A stretch of DNA of 64,000 nt from Protea cynaroides (taxonomy: Eukaryota > Streptophyta > Magnoliopsida > Proteales > Proteaceae): positions 122,757,166-122,821,165 of the forward strand of contig CM053276.1 of NCBI GenBank assembly GCA_028583415.1. Direction: 5' to 3'. A program made the position numbers and the translations under genes. A model generated the notes under the pieces. It was not told where the DNA came from and ran no database searches. It saw only the letters and a list, made by a program, of their open reading frames with translations. Below are positions 1-11,668 of this stretch, in pieces; the first letter of the stretch is position 1; every line of letters starts with the position of its first letter.

Positions 1-39
1 TATGACGTAGTTCGAAATGAAATTTGTGTGCTAAGGTTT

Positions 40-615
40 TTAAGGGTTTCTTTACCCTGTCAAGGTTTCTAAGGGGTTCATTGCCCTGTTAAGGTTTCTA
101 AGGGGTTTCTTGTCTTTTTAAGGTTTCTAAGGGATTCCTTGCCTTGTTAAGGTTTCTAATGGGTTCCTTGTCCTATTAAGGTTTCTAAGGGGTTTCTTGC
201 CCTGTCTGTCATCTCTTTCTACTTTATTTTAGGGTTTATCTTGCTCTAATTATTCATTTCTTCCATTCTAGGGTTTATCTTGCCCTAATTGTTCAAATAT
301 TTCATTTTAGAGTTTATCTTGCCCTATCTGTTCATCTCTTTCCACTTTATTTTAGGAATTATCTTGCCCTAATTATTTATTTCTTCCATTCTAGGGTTTA
401 TCTTGCCCTAATTGTTCAAATTTTTCATTTTAGGGTTTATCTTGCCCTATTTGTTCATCTCTTTCCATTATATTTGAGGGTTTATCTTGCCCTAATTATT
501 CATTTCTTCCATTCTAGGATTTATCTTGCCCTATCTGTTCAATTCTTTCCTTTCTAGGGTTTATCTTGCCCTATCTGTTCTTTCCATTCTAGAGTTTATA
601 TTACCCTAATTGTTG
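40..615. repeat. Two minisatellites built on ttgccctgtt/ttaaggtttctaag and agggtttatcttgccct units
   Basis: From 40 to about 205 a unit of about 35 bp with AAGGTTTCTAAGGGGTT and TTGCCCTGTT repeats about five times. From about 225 to 615 a second unit, AGGGTTTATCTTGCCCTA plus TTGTTCAAATNTTTCATTT or TTCATCTCTTTCCA spacers, repeats about nine times. Both lie at the far end of long LTR copy A. Copies B and C lack this array in the window. Confidence 0.8.
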
Positions 616-639
616 TGTAGCAATCAAAGCGGCAATCAA

Positions 640-935
640 AATTCCAATATGACAGTAAATCTCAATGTAGTAAATCAAAATTCCAATATGACAGTAAGCA
701 TGTGAATATCTAAATATAGCAATGACAACATTCCAAATATAACAGTGAGCATCCAATTATAGCAGGTGAGTAATTCAAATATAGCAGGTGAGTAATCCAA
801 ATATAGCATGTGAGCATTCAAATATAGCATGCGAGAGCATTACAAATATAGTATGTGAGAGTAAGCATCCAAATATAGCAGTAAACATCTAAATATAGCA
901 TGTGAGCATTGAAATATAGCAGCAAGCTTGTGAGA
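640..935. repeat. Minisatellite with core AAATATAGCA(G/T)GTGAG
   Basis: About ten units of 22-30 bp with core CAAATATAGCA and GTGAGCATTC. Copies B (about 31560-31620) and C (about 60185-60220) carry only one or two units of the same motif on the opposite strand. The array therefore expanded in copy A. Confidence 0.75.
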
Positions 936-949
936 GCATTAATCAAACA

Positions 950-1866
950 TTGATCATCAACAATGTGATCAAGATCATATTTGACCGATGGTTCAGATTC
1001 ACTTAAAACATTCATGAAGTCAATCCAACCTTTCAAATTCATTAAATCACTCAAAAAGATAATCCAACGGCTCAAATCACTCAAGAAGGTAATCCAACAG
1101 TTTAAATCACTCAAAACCACTCACAATAAAGATCCAATGGTTTAGATGGCTTAAAAAACACCTATGATCAAGATCCAACGGTTAAAATAACTCAAAAATA
1201 CATATAATCAAGATCCAACGGTTAAAATCACTCAATATCACAATCTAACAGTTCAGATTCATTTAAAATCAATCTTGATGAAAATCCAATGGTTTCGATT
1301 ACTCGAAATGAAAATTTAACATTCAAAATCATTTAAATCACTCCAGTTGGCATCGCCTAGTAGAGATTAATCCATTCTACATAAACAACCAAAAACTCTC
1401 CCAATGACAAACTCATTGGACAGTTTCTTATCTGTCCATCTGGACCTTCATCATCATACTTGTCTACAGACTTAAAGGTTTTGGGCCCAGATGTGATTAT
1501 AATCGATTCGACATCTGAGCTTAGCTTGTTGAGACTTGTTTTCTATCTGCATGACACCAAAAGGAGAAAGCATTGTTTGGCATCTTTCCAAATTCAGATA
1601 GTAATCCAACCGTTCAGATCACTCAAAACCATTCACAATAAAGATCCAATGGTTCAGATGGCTTAAAAAATACCTATGATCAAGATCCAACGGTTAAAAT
1701 CATTCAAAAACACATATGATCAAGATCCAACGGTTAAAATCACTCAAGATCACAATCTAACCGTTCAGATTCATTTAAAATCAATCCTAATGAAAATCCA
1801 ATGGTTTCAATTACTCGAAATGATAATTTAACCATTCAAAATCATTTAAATCACTCCAGATGGCAA
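950..1866. repeat. Tandem motif array with GATCCAACGGTTNAAATCACTCAAA, including a ~220-bp direct duplication
   Basis: A motif of about 28-32 bp, built on ATCCAACGG, GTTNAGAT and CACTCAAAA, repeats through this interval. The block 1134-1352 is repeated almost unit for unit at 1646-1866; the spacer 1353-1600 is unrelated. The same motif lies near the 3' part of the long LTRs at about 31200-31560 (B), 59800-60187 (C) and 41060-41310 (D). Confidence 0.75.
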
Positions 1867-3282
1867 GCTCGACATATCAACATGATCCAAATTCACTTAT
1901 CAGATTATTCAAGGTCGAGGATCCAAATTCACTCATATTAAGATATTCAAAATGGAGGGTCCATACTTTAATCACATGAAGATATTCATAATCAAGGGTC
2001 CACACTTCAATCATATAATTAAAACAAACCAGATCAAGTGTCACGGGTTGCAGGTATGGTGATGGTTCAGAGTTGGAAAACCAAGCTATGGGTAAGCATG
2101 TGGGTAATGAGGACTTGGCTAGTTTTTAACGGGTTGGTTGCTACACGGAATAACCGAGGATAGGAATAGTGGAGACGTGTGAAGGAGACGAGGGCATGTG
2201 CAGGTGTGTAAGGGAGATGAGGGCATGTGCAGGTGTGTAAGGGAGATGAGGGCATGTGCAGGGAGGTTGTTACTGGTGTAGGGCAGCAGGTGTACAGAAG
2301 TGGTCAGTGGAAATGGAGTTGGGTTCTCGGAGATATGGACAGGTGGAAGGTTGCATGGTAGTTCTCAGTTAGTGGGAAACCAGGTGGTGAGTATTGGATC
2401 TGGAAAGTGATGGCATTTTTGGGTTTATGAACAACAGGTGTATGGAGATGGCGTAGGTTGTGGATGGGTGCAAGCTTATGCTGTCGGTGGAGGCTTGGCT
2501 GGGTAGGATTATGCATGTGGGGTTTGGCTGGAGGTTGAATACATGTGTCGGGTGGTGTTTGTGTTGGTTGCATGTGGCAATGGCGGTGGAGAGTAGTGGT
2601 GATAAGGAAGGTGCAGGGTTAAGATGGTGTAGTAGGGGTCGCACAGAACAGGATGGCCAGTGATGGGGTTGTGGAGGTGTCGCAAGCGTGGTCGGTTGTG
2701 TGGGTTTAAAGAGTGCACGCATGGCTGGCTAGGGAAGGTGATGGTTCAGGTATTGTGATGGTGGAGTGATGGTTTGTAAGGTGGATACATGGTTCATGGG
2801 AGTAGTACCAGGTAAGAGTAAGGATGAAGTGTTGGGTTTGCTTGGGTGTTAGGTGGGCTACAATAGGATTAAGATGACTGGTGTTGAGTGCATTAGGTAA
2901 GTGAGATGATGCAGCAAGGGTATATCAGGTCAGGCAGATCTGTAATGGAGAGTGATGGTGGCGATTGCAGAGCCAGGTTTGATGATCGATTGCTATGGTG
3001 AACAGCAGGTGTATACAGAAAAATAAAGAAGAACGATGAAGCTTACCTGATCTCCTTTTTCTTCTGCTTTTCCTCTTTTTCTTCATCATCTTCATCTCCT
3101 GCTACTGCTGCATCTTCTTCTTCTTCTTATTCATCTCCTGCTCTCTCTCTCCAGCTTCCCCTTCTTCTGGTTTTTTTCTTCCTCTCGATCTCTTTTTCTC
3201 AATATTTTTTTCCTCCTTGGCTACCGGTTGTACTCCCTCTCTCCAGCTTCCCCTCTTCTCCTCTCTTTGCCGTGCTTCTTTT

Positions 3283-3325
<43 letters not shown>

Positions 3326-4721
3326 TCTCCCCTCATTTCTTTCATCTTTCCTGTTTTTTTTTTCCGCTTTTCTTTCTATATTTCCCTCTCTGATTTCTCA
3401 CCCTTCCTTTCTTGAATCTCAGCTTTCACTTCTCTCAATCTTTTTTTCCTTTCGGATATGATTTTTCCGTCTCTTCTTTCCATTCCTTTTTTTTTTCTTT
3501 TCTTTCTATCTTTCTTTCTTTCCCAATTTTATTGTTTTAGATCTTCCCCTTATTCTCCAGTTGTTTGCCCGAATCTCTATCCTTGATTTTCAATTTCTTT
3601 TCTTTCTCCTTATCACTTATCTCTTTCCCTTCTTACTTGTTCTTTATTCGGTCTTCCAATTTTTTTTTTTTTTCTTTTAATCGGATCTTCTCCCTTCTTG
3701 CTTGCTCTTTATTCGGTCATCCAATTCTTTCCTTTTTTTTTCTTTCCATTAGAGTTCCCCACCCTCGGATTCCTTTTCTAATTCTCATGGTTGAGTTTCT
3801 TTTATTTTCTCCTATTCATTTCTCTCGGCCCTCCCTCAATTCTCTCAAGTTTTGGGTTTGGCATACACATATAAACATAATAACGATATATTATATAATA
3901 TATATCGATGAGTATATATATATATATATATATTTATAATATGGCACTATGCATATGGGATGAACTAGTTCGGTCCCAACTAGTCTGAGCTATACTAATT
4001 GGACTGGCTGGGATTGACTAGACCGAACTGATTTGTGTAGAGTGGGTTGGGCCAAGATTGGCTTGGACTGAATTGGGTTGCATTGAAACTAGTTTTTCTC
4101 TCTCTATCATTTCATGAGCCCATTCTGACTGCAATTCCTCATAGGATTCTCTGACGATCCCCGTCTCAAATATTTCATGTCCACACTGTAAAGAATAAAA
4201 AATGAAACACACTGGAACTAAAATCAACTGATTTGGATGTGAGGTGATTAAAATATGAATTTCTGAAGATTAAATGGTCATTTTGACTTGTAATTTTGCA
4301 TGGGGCCCTTCAGAGACCTCTGTCCCAAATATTTCACGTCTACTTTGAAAAGCACAAAAAATGAGGAATAACGACGTCGGATGAGCAAGACATGAAGAGA
4401 TGAAGTTTGAATTATCAAACTTACGATAATTTGCATGCAGACCCTTGGACATTTATTATTATTTTCCAAAAATATCTTTATTCTTATCTCTAGACTAAAA
4501 TCGTCATATCTTCTTCATTTGAGCGATTCTGGTCTTACTTTGAAGATATTTTTGAGACCTACCTATCCATATAGGTTGCAGCCTATGACCTTACTGTGGG
4601 ACCCACCAAAATTTACATCAAAGTTGCAACCAAATCCCAACTTTGAATCAAGACTCAAACATGCCTTTTGGGTTCACTTAGACTTCTGCATGCTGGACAT
4701 GGTAAAAATGAGGTACTTACA

Positions 4722-6190
4722 TATCTGTTTATTGCACATAATTTTTTTTATCCTATTCAGATTTTTTTGGCTTTTAAATGGCAATTTTATATGTAAATTG
4801 TAACGTTTTCTTACTGAAGTAAATCTCTTTGTAGAGATTTCTATCACTTTTCATGTAAAATTTCTCTTTTCTTACTACAACATGTTCCTCTATTAAATTC
4901 TGCATAATTTAATTCATGCTTTCACTCTTTCCTTATTCTTTCTTGACTAATTCCTTCCCCCCCCCCCCACACACACACACTCCCAATCCACCTCCTTTCA
5001 TTCCCACTTCTATGTAAATTTTTAGTTTATGCAAAAGTTTTTTCTGGTTTACAGCTTAGGTAACATACTCCATCGCTTAGAATCATCCATTCTTAAAAAC
5101 GCACAAATCTTTGTATCATATGAACTCTCAGGATTTGGACTAGAGAACCTCCCTGCTTTAGTTTATTGCACATCTAGTTTTCTTATTCCATTAAGATTTT
5201 TTTTATTCCTATGGCAATTATATATTTGTAAAATATAGTATTTTCTTATAAGGGTAAATCCCTTTGTTGTGATTCCTATAACTTTCTTTCTAAAATTTAT
5301 CTTTCCCCACTACAATTTGCTGCTCTCTATAAATTCTGCATAATTTCATTCTCTCTCTCTCTCTCTCTCTCTACTCTCTCTCTCTCTCTCTCTCTTGTTA
5401 GAGCAAAGTTGTAATTTAATGTAGGACAAAAGGTTTGTGCAAGTCATTTTCTTTTTTGCATAAATGTGTAAGACTATTTAAGGATTATCAGTAAATATTG
5501 GCATACTATAATCTATTGTGGAGAGAACAAATTTTCTTCTTCTTTTTTTTATTTTATTTTTTATTTTTTTATTTTTTATTTAACATCTCCTTTTCAAAAT
5601 TCCTATAAAATATGTTTTTTTTTATTATTTATTTTGACAGAAATTGCAATTTCTACGTATCTCCTCCAACTCGGACAGCTCGTTGAGTATATAAATTTCC
5701 ATTAATGAAATTTTTTGAGAAACAAAGAGAAAAATTAAGACATATATAGTTACCAAATCATTTAGTTAATTCCTTTTTGGCTATTTTGCCATAAAAAAGA
5801 AAAAGAAAAAAAAGAGAGGAGAGTCCTTAGCCATTTAATATGGACATTCCCAATAAGATTTGAGATCATACAAAAACAAACAATGTCAACTGGTAAGACT
5901 TACTTGAAAAAAATAAAAAGATTAGATTTGAGAAATGATCTCCTTATAATTTCTCTCTTATCGGCAAATACAACTTTGAAGTGTTTTGGTTGTTGAAATA
6001 GTGAGTATTACAGATGGCCATTGTTGGATTTGGGGGTGTAAGCAACTTAACTCTACCTCAGCTTGTCTATATTAATTAATGATCATTGTCATGGATAAGG
6101 ATAAGGCTACTTCAAACTTCAAATTTTCAAAATTTCAAATACCATATCTGTTACTCAACCAATACGTCGATATTTTTATTTAATCAATAC
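4722..6190. other. Non-coding stretch with a diverged tandem duplication
   Basis: No gene seen. The segment at about 4729-4940 (TTTATTGCACATAATT through AAATTCTGCATAATTT) is repeated with divergence at about 5162-5360. A CT microsatellite lies at 5352-5396 and a C-run followed by CA repeats at about 4958-4981. Confidence 0.6.
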
Positions 6191-6192
6191 GT

Positions 6193-6450
6193 GCATATTT
6201 TTACAAAAAAGAATTCCGCCACTACTTCCCTTAGTGCATCAAAAAGCTTTTTGCTCCATGGTACTGCTGGCTGGTAAGCACCATTACAAGGAGATTCCGG
6301 ACCTTCACCAGCTGGACCAGAAACTCCTTCAAAAATCGAATGAATACCTTCATTCAAATTAATGTTACTGCAAGATAGATAGACCACAGGAACTGAATTC
6401 GCAGATTAAGCCGCAGCATCACTGTGAGAGGGGAGAGGAGGGAACTGATG
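6193..6450 (-). pseudogene. Coding-like segment, product not recognised
   Basis: The - strand has an open frame of balanced composition, including the residues EGIHSIFEGVSGPAGEGPE and then PAVPWSKKLFDALREVVAEF. The frame continues upstream towards 6450 with at least one stop. It does not look like a repeat and no family was recognised. It could be an exon remnant, a processed fragment or a captured piece of a host gene. The call rests on protein-like composition only. Confidence 0.3.
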
Positions 6451-6458
6451 GAGATTTT

Positions 6459-6958
6459 CCTCCATGAAACCAGGCTGGCCGCTGGCCTAAGCAGTGACCT
6501 TCTCTGGAAAATCCTGGGTTTTCCCCCTCATTGTTCCTTCCTGCGTTTGTATAGATTTTATAAGAACTGATTGATGCAAGCTTGGAATTTCAACCGGAAG
6601 GCATTCTTTCTACTTCTCCCAAAGGTGACAGTTTATGTACAATGCCCATACTATTAATTGGGCGAATTTTTTTTTGTGAGTTTCCATTTAATAACATGGA
6701 TAGATTTTCACCATATAACAAATTTCAAATACAATTAGAAAATAATTGGATATTCGACTCAAAAGTTCATTTTGTTGATTGTTCAAATTAATTTGGCTTT
6801 AATTTTGCAAGTAATATTGAAAATTGCCTTCACAAATATCTTCCCTTTGTTAAACGGTGAGATGTATAGGAGCAAAGCCGAAATCAAACCAAAAAAATTA
6901 AACAATGTCAAAATTGAATCCAGAACAAATTAGTATCCGATTTCAGTTTACAGGTTTT
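6459..6958. other. Non-coding interval
   Basis: No coding region, RNA gene or complete element was recognised between the coding-like scrap and the LTR that starts at 6959. Confidence 0.5.
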
Positions 6959-8978
6959 TGTTGGAACCTTAGCAAGTTTGTTGGGTTGTTGTCATTGTTG
7001 GCAACACATTCTAAGTGGTTCTGGTCAGATGACAGAGTCTCAGTTACCATGGTTGTGTCTAGGACACTTGTTTAGTACTATAGAGGAGAGAGAATATGTG
7101 TGGGCCCCACTGAAATTCCAATGATGGTGCCACACAATAGATGATGAGAGAGACCAATTGTGGAGAGAAATATAGTGGCACAAGTTGAGGAGAAAGAAAG
7201 AAGAGAGAGAAGAAGAGGAGAGAGAAAGAAGAGAGAGAAGAAGAGGAGAGAAAAAGAAGAGAGACGAAGGAGAGAGAAACTGAGTGGGTGGGACCCACTG
7301 CAGAGGTGGCATGCCACCATGGCAGCCAGCCTAGCCACGGCCATGCAGATGCACAGCAGCAGCCAAGGGCCACAGCCATGTAAGCTTAGCCAGGCAGCCA
7401 AGGCCACTCGGCCATGCCCCAAGGCCAGCAGTGGCAAAACGCGCAGCAACAGCTGATGGCACCCGCAAGCCCACAAGGCCCGCAGGGCCATGCTGCGCGC
7501 GCGCAAGGAGCATCGCAGTAGGTAGCATGCCTAGCACTGCCCGCAAGCCTTTTAGCCGCACGCACAAGTCCTCGCACCCCACCTACTCAATTGAATGCTT
7601 TGGGAAGTGGAAAAGGTGTTGATTCAAAATGGAAGGTCAAGATAGAGCCATGCTGCAAATATTCGGATCTGAGGGCTCTCATCAAGGCGGGCTAAGGTGT
7701 TTCACAGGCGCTCCGTCAAGATCCCATTGCGAGATTATCCATTGGTTGGATGCAATTTAAAATATTGCATCGTGTTGCATGAAGGTGATGTCTTGATTCC
7801 ATGTGATGCGCTCACAGTATGGCAGCGGAAAGATCCAGATCCAGCAGCCCGCATGATCTCCAATTTTTCCCTGATGGGATCTGACTGATCTGACGGCCAG
7901 GGTCTGATCGCGCCTTTTTCAGTGAGATCCAATGGCCATTAACCAAGATTTTCTCAACGCCAATAAGAACTCGACAGCATCGTAAGGTGGGTCACAGGGC
8001 GGTGGCTAGTGTGTGTCGCGGCACATTGTATTAAACTCCAAAGATTCCATTCTGATTTATCTCATTGCTGATCTTTGGATGGCCATATCTCGGCCATCCG
8101 ATCTTGGATTAGAGTGATCCAAAGTGCTACGAACTTCTCTCTGCGAGCTGAATTCACTTGCAACAAGAAAACAAAGTTTTGGTGAGAGTTAGGTGCGTTT
8201 GTGAGTAAGAAGGGTTTTGGAGCTCTCTTGTGAGTACAAATCATCTCCACTCACCTCTATTGGACATTAATGGCCATCTGAAATTTGAAAGAGGGAGTGT
8301 GAGAATGTTGTGAGAGTTTAATGTGGCAGGGGTTTTGTGAGAAGAGATGGGAGAGTGACAAACTCTCACATATATTGAAGAAGCTCACCCACCACCATTG
8401 AGAAGCTTGGGAAGATCATTTGTTGAGCACCACTCACGCCGTGATCATGCTGGGAAGTTGGGGGCTTGACAGGAATGAGGGTTGTTGTCTAGGACTCAGT
8501 TGCAGCTGAGAATGTGATCGGTGTTATAGCATCTGGGTTGTAGGTGCAACCATAGTATTAAAGTAGCGTATTGGGTATAATACGAAACTCTGGTTAGGGT
8601 ATTGCCCCGTGGAGTAGCCATCACAGTGTGTGATAGGTGAACCATGTTACATACTGTATTATGTGGATGTGCCTGTTTATGTTATGCATGTGAAGTTCGT
8701 GGGTTGCAGGTTTGGGTATACACATTTGGTAGGCCAAGTCTTTGGTATGGATACTTGTAGGTGTGTGGCATGGTGTGTTACACGAAATGTGTCAACATGA
8801 CAAATGTATGAATGATCACCTCAGTCAGCTCAAGGCAGCTTATTGTTAGCAGTCAGCTCTTGGCAGTAGTGTGTGCTTTATGTTTGGGTAGACTTCACAG
8901 TATTGGGAAGATTTTTAGTGGTCACTGATTCACCCGCCCTCTCCCCCTCTCAGTGTCAACCTAGGAATCATAGTTTTT
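6959..8978 (+). mobile_element. Solo-type LTR, Copia-like, same family as 11669-16483
   Basis: It starts TGTTGGAACC and contains TTGTCATTGTTGGC. It ends with CACTGATTCACC, a C-rich run and CTCTCAGTGTCA, just before about 8978. Internal blocks match the LTR at 11669-16483, for example GTGGGTGGGACCCACTG and a block of CGCGCCTTTTTCAGTGAGATCC type. No internal coding region adjoins it on either side, so it is read as a solo LTR. The right border is uncertain by a few bases and no clean target duplication was established. Lineage (Copia, Maximus/SIRE or Angela-like) is inferred from the terminal motif. Confidence 0.6.
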
Positions 8979-8984
8979 AATCAG

Positions 8985-9206
8985 TTTTTCATTAAACAAT
9001 TTTGCTTGTGGTTTATAGACGGTTTAACGCATTAATTCTCAGAATCAATTTCTAAATAAATCATTTATCGGTTAAGAAATTACCTGTATTATTTCAAAAG
9101 AAATTTACTCAACCACCTAACTTGCAAAAAATAGTATTATCATTTGTAGAAGTTCTCCCATATAGATACATGATGCATATATCATTAAACCCATCCTGGA
9201 CCATTG

Positions 9207-9299
<93 letters not shown>

Positions 9300-11200
9300 C
9301 GTGATCTCGATAATTCCCTTTGTTTTGTTTAAATAATGAAAGACATGAAATTACATACAATTTTATTTTTTTTGCATGCCATACCTTGGTCAGAACTATT
9401 CATTGTCTAAACAATTATTTTCTATGATATTTCTATGTGCATGACCACAATAATTGGTTTAGGACAGGTAAAAAGAAAAGAATTCAACATAATGGACTCA
9501 CTACAATTGGGATTTCTTCGGGTAAAGAACACAGAACAAAAAAACAATTGAAAAACCAACAATTTATTGCAACGGTAGAAAAAGATTGATTGCAACCAGG
9601 ATTCCTAGCAATAATAGGAGTTTGTGTGTGAGTGTAACCATATCTATGTATTATGTTTAGAGTAATTTGGGTTTAGTTTAGGGTTAAGGAAATAAAAGGG
9701 AATGGCGCATTCATTTAGTAATCGATTTAAACGGTCCACTCTCATTTGGGTTAAAGCCTAACTAGTGTGAACCCGTCAGTTTAAATGATCTAAAATTGCA
9801 TAGAACTGATTAATTAAACGGTGTCATAATCCAAATTAGAATCGAACCATTTACTAAACTGTTTCTCGGTTCCATTGTAAACAATTATGTTAGATATTAG
9901 TAAACGATTTTGGTGCAAATATTACACCCATATAAGTATGCAATTCTCTCTCTCTCATATATTTAGAAGGTATTTATTCAAATTCGTTATTCAATAAGAA
10001 TTTTCCAAATTACCTACTTTATATCTTATTGACTTTATTTTTTAAATTTGAGAATGCAGTAGTTATTCATATTATTAATGAATATAAATGTCCCTTTTTC
10101 TATTTTGTCTGCCAGTCAAATGATTAAATTTAAAAAATGGGGAAAATTCACCTACTTCCCCTGTTAGTTTTCCTTAATAACACGAATCTGTCTTTTCTTC
10201 GTAATAATTACACTAACACCTCTGGTCACTAAGTAAATTAAGAAAAAAATTAAAAAGACTGTTTTACCCCAACATCATTCCATTTGATTTTGCTTTAGCC
10301 CACCCATCTCTCTCCTCCCTTTGGCAAGCTGTCGATGTCGTCTATGGCTTCTGTAAAGTTTCAGAGAATCGACACGATTCGCTGTCTGATCCGTCTTGTT
10401 CAGCACTCCACTGTAAAATAGAGTTACCAGTTTTTATTGAGGGAACATGAGGGTCTATTCACAGGCGATCAGAACTAATTTTGTTATACCACATTTAAAT
10501 AGTGTCGGATTAAAATATTCTTTACTTTATATTTTTTAACGGTACAAAAATTAGGCTTATTTTTCAACAAAATTTCTCAATTTACCTTGAAAAGAAAACG
10601 AATGGAAAAAACCGAATTTCCAAATTCCTGATGTCCCGAGAGAAGAAAAAAAAAAAAAAAAAGAAGAAAAAGACCAAATTTCCATATCCTGAAAAAAAAA
10701 AAAAAAAAAAAAAAAAATATCCTAGACTTGCATCTGGTAGGGTGCCTTTTTCAAATATTAAATTTGGTGACTGTTATCTTCTCAGCCCAAAATGAATTGT
10801 AATCTTATACACAAAGGAAAATGATGAGTAGTTTGTAATCATTTAGAGTAATGTGAAAGGATGATCTAATGACGACTGATATATTTTTTGGATTAGTCAT
10901 ATGCCATATTTTGGGTTTTATCTCTGTGATATAAAACAAGGTTGTTATTTGAGTAATTTGAAAACTCATCTTAACTAAGCTGCTTGGAATAGAAAGACTT
11001 GTGATTGGAGAATTTAAAATAAAAAAAAAAATCAGAGGGAGAGAGAGACATCATATTATAAAATTAAGTGAAAAAAATTTACATTAAAATTTACATTTGT
11101 GGAACACACACAAACATATATATAACACATAATTCTTATGAACCATTAAGAGTTATATGCCAATAAGTAAAACTAGGCATTAACACATCTTCTTCTGGAT
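8985..11200. other. Non-coding interval with microsatellites and A-tracts
   Basis: No gene was recognised. It holds the CT/TA microsatellite listed separately and A-rich tracts at about 10641-10663 and 10692-10717. A short open stretch begins at about 10334 (MSSMASVKFQRIDTIR) but is too short and unsupported to call. Confidence 0.5.
9207..9298. repeat. Compound microsatellite (CT)n(TA)n
   Basis: About 70 bp of CT repeats run directly into about 20 bp of TA repeats. Confidence 0.95.
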
Positions 11201-11668
11201 CATTTATCCTACTAAAGCTAATGATTCAAAATGAAGATTCTCTACAAGACCAGATGCACAAATTGTTGCAATTTCTTGTCTTAACTTCTTTGGACTAGCA
11301 GCCATAACTTCAGCAGTCATAACTTCAATACTTGATCCTTCAAAATCAAGCAATATCTCTGCAATGAGAATACAAGCACACATTTTAGTTATTGAATAAT
11401 TTTTAGAGTTTCTTCTTATACAAAGAATTAATCAACTCAATTCAACTAAGCCCATCTCCACTAGATATATATAGGCCTCAAGTATTTATTAATTAATTGA
11501 AGGAGGTTGTAATAAAACAAGTACGAGAAACTTGTTCTAATCCACTTGAGGACAGCTCACATATCTCCTCAATCAAATTTCAACCTAAAAATAATATATA
11601 TATATATATATATTGTTGAGAGGCTTGATGATAAGATCTTAATTGTTAAGAAGGTGAATGATAACTTA

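Larger units (their letters stand above)
1..4721 (-). mobile_element. Long LTR of a retrotransposon, copy A
   Basis: On the - strand this starts at 4721 with TGTAAGTACCTCATTTTTAC, matching the starts of copies B (27801), C (56803) and D (48576, -). Reading leftward from 4721 come about 1.7 units of a ~155-bp module (4470-4195), a TA-rich tract (3945-3880), a purine-rich stretch (CT-rich on +, 3850-3050), a splice-donor-like AGGTAAG (GT at 3046), a GT-rich part (3000-2040), tandem motifs with CCAACGG (1866-950), and minisatellites (930-40). The other end lies outside the window. No protease, reverse transcriptase or integrase was seen, so this is probably a solo LTR or the LTR of a large non-autonomous element. 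Family assignment (Gypsy-like) is only a guess. Confidence 0.7.

Noticed and set aside
2304..2722. Overlapping open frames on the - strand rich in His, Pro and Thr
   Set aside because: They lie in the GT-rich part of long LTR copy A; the same segment in copy C (58720-59420) is not kept in frame.
3228..3939. Open frames rich in Ser, Leu and Phe
   Set aside because: They lie in a CT-rich low-complexity stretch and reflect the repeat composition of an LTR leader, not a protein gene.
7040..7622. Several overlapping open frames on both strands
   Set aside because: They fall inside a GC-rich and purine-rich part of an LTR, overlap each other in all frames and show no domain.
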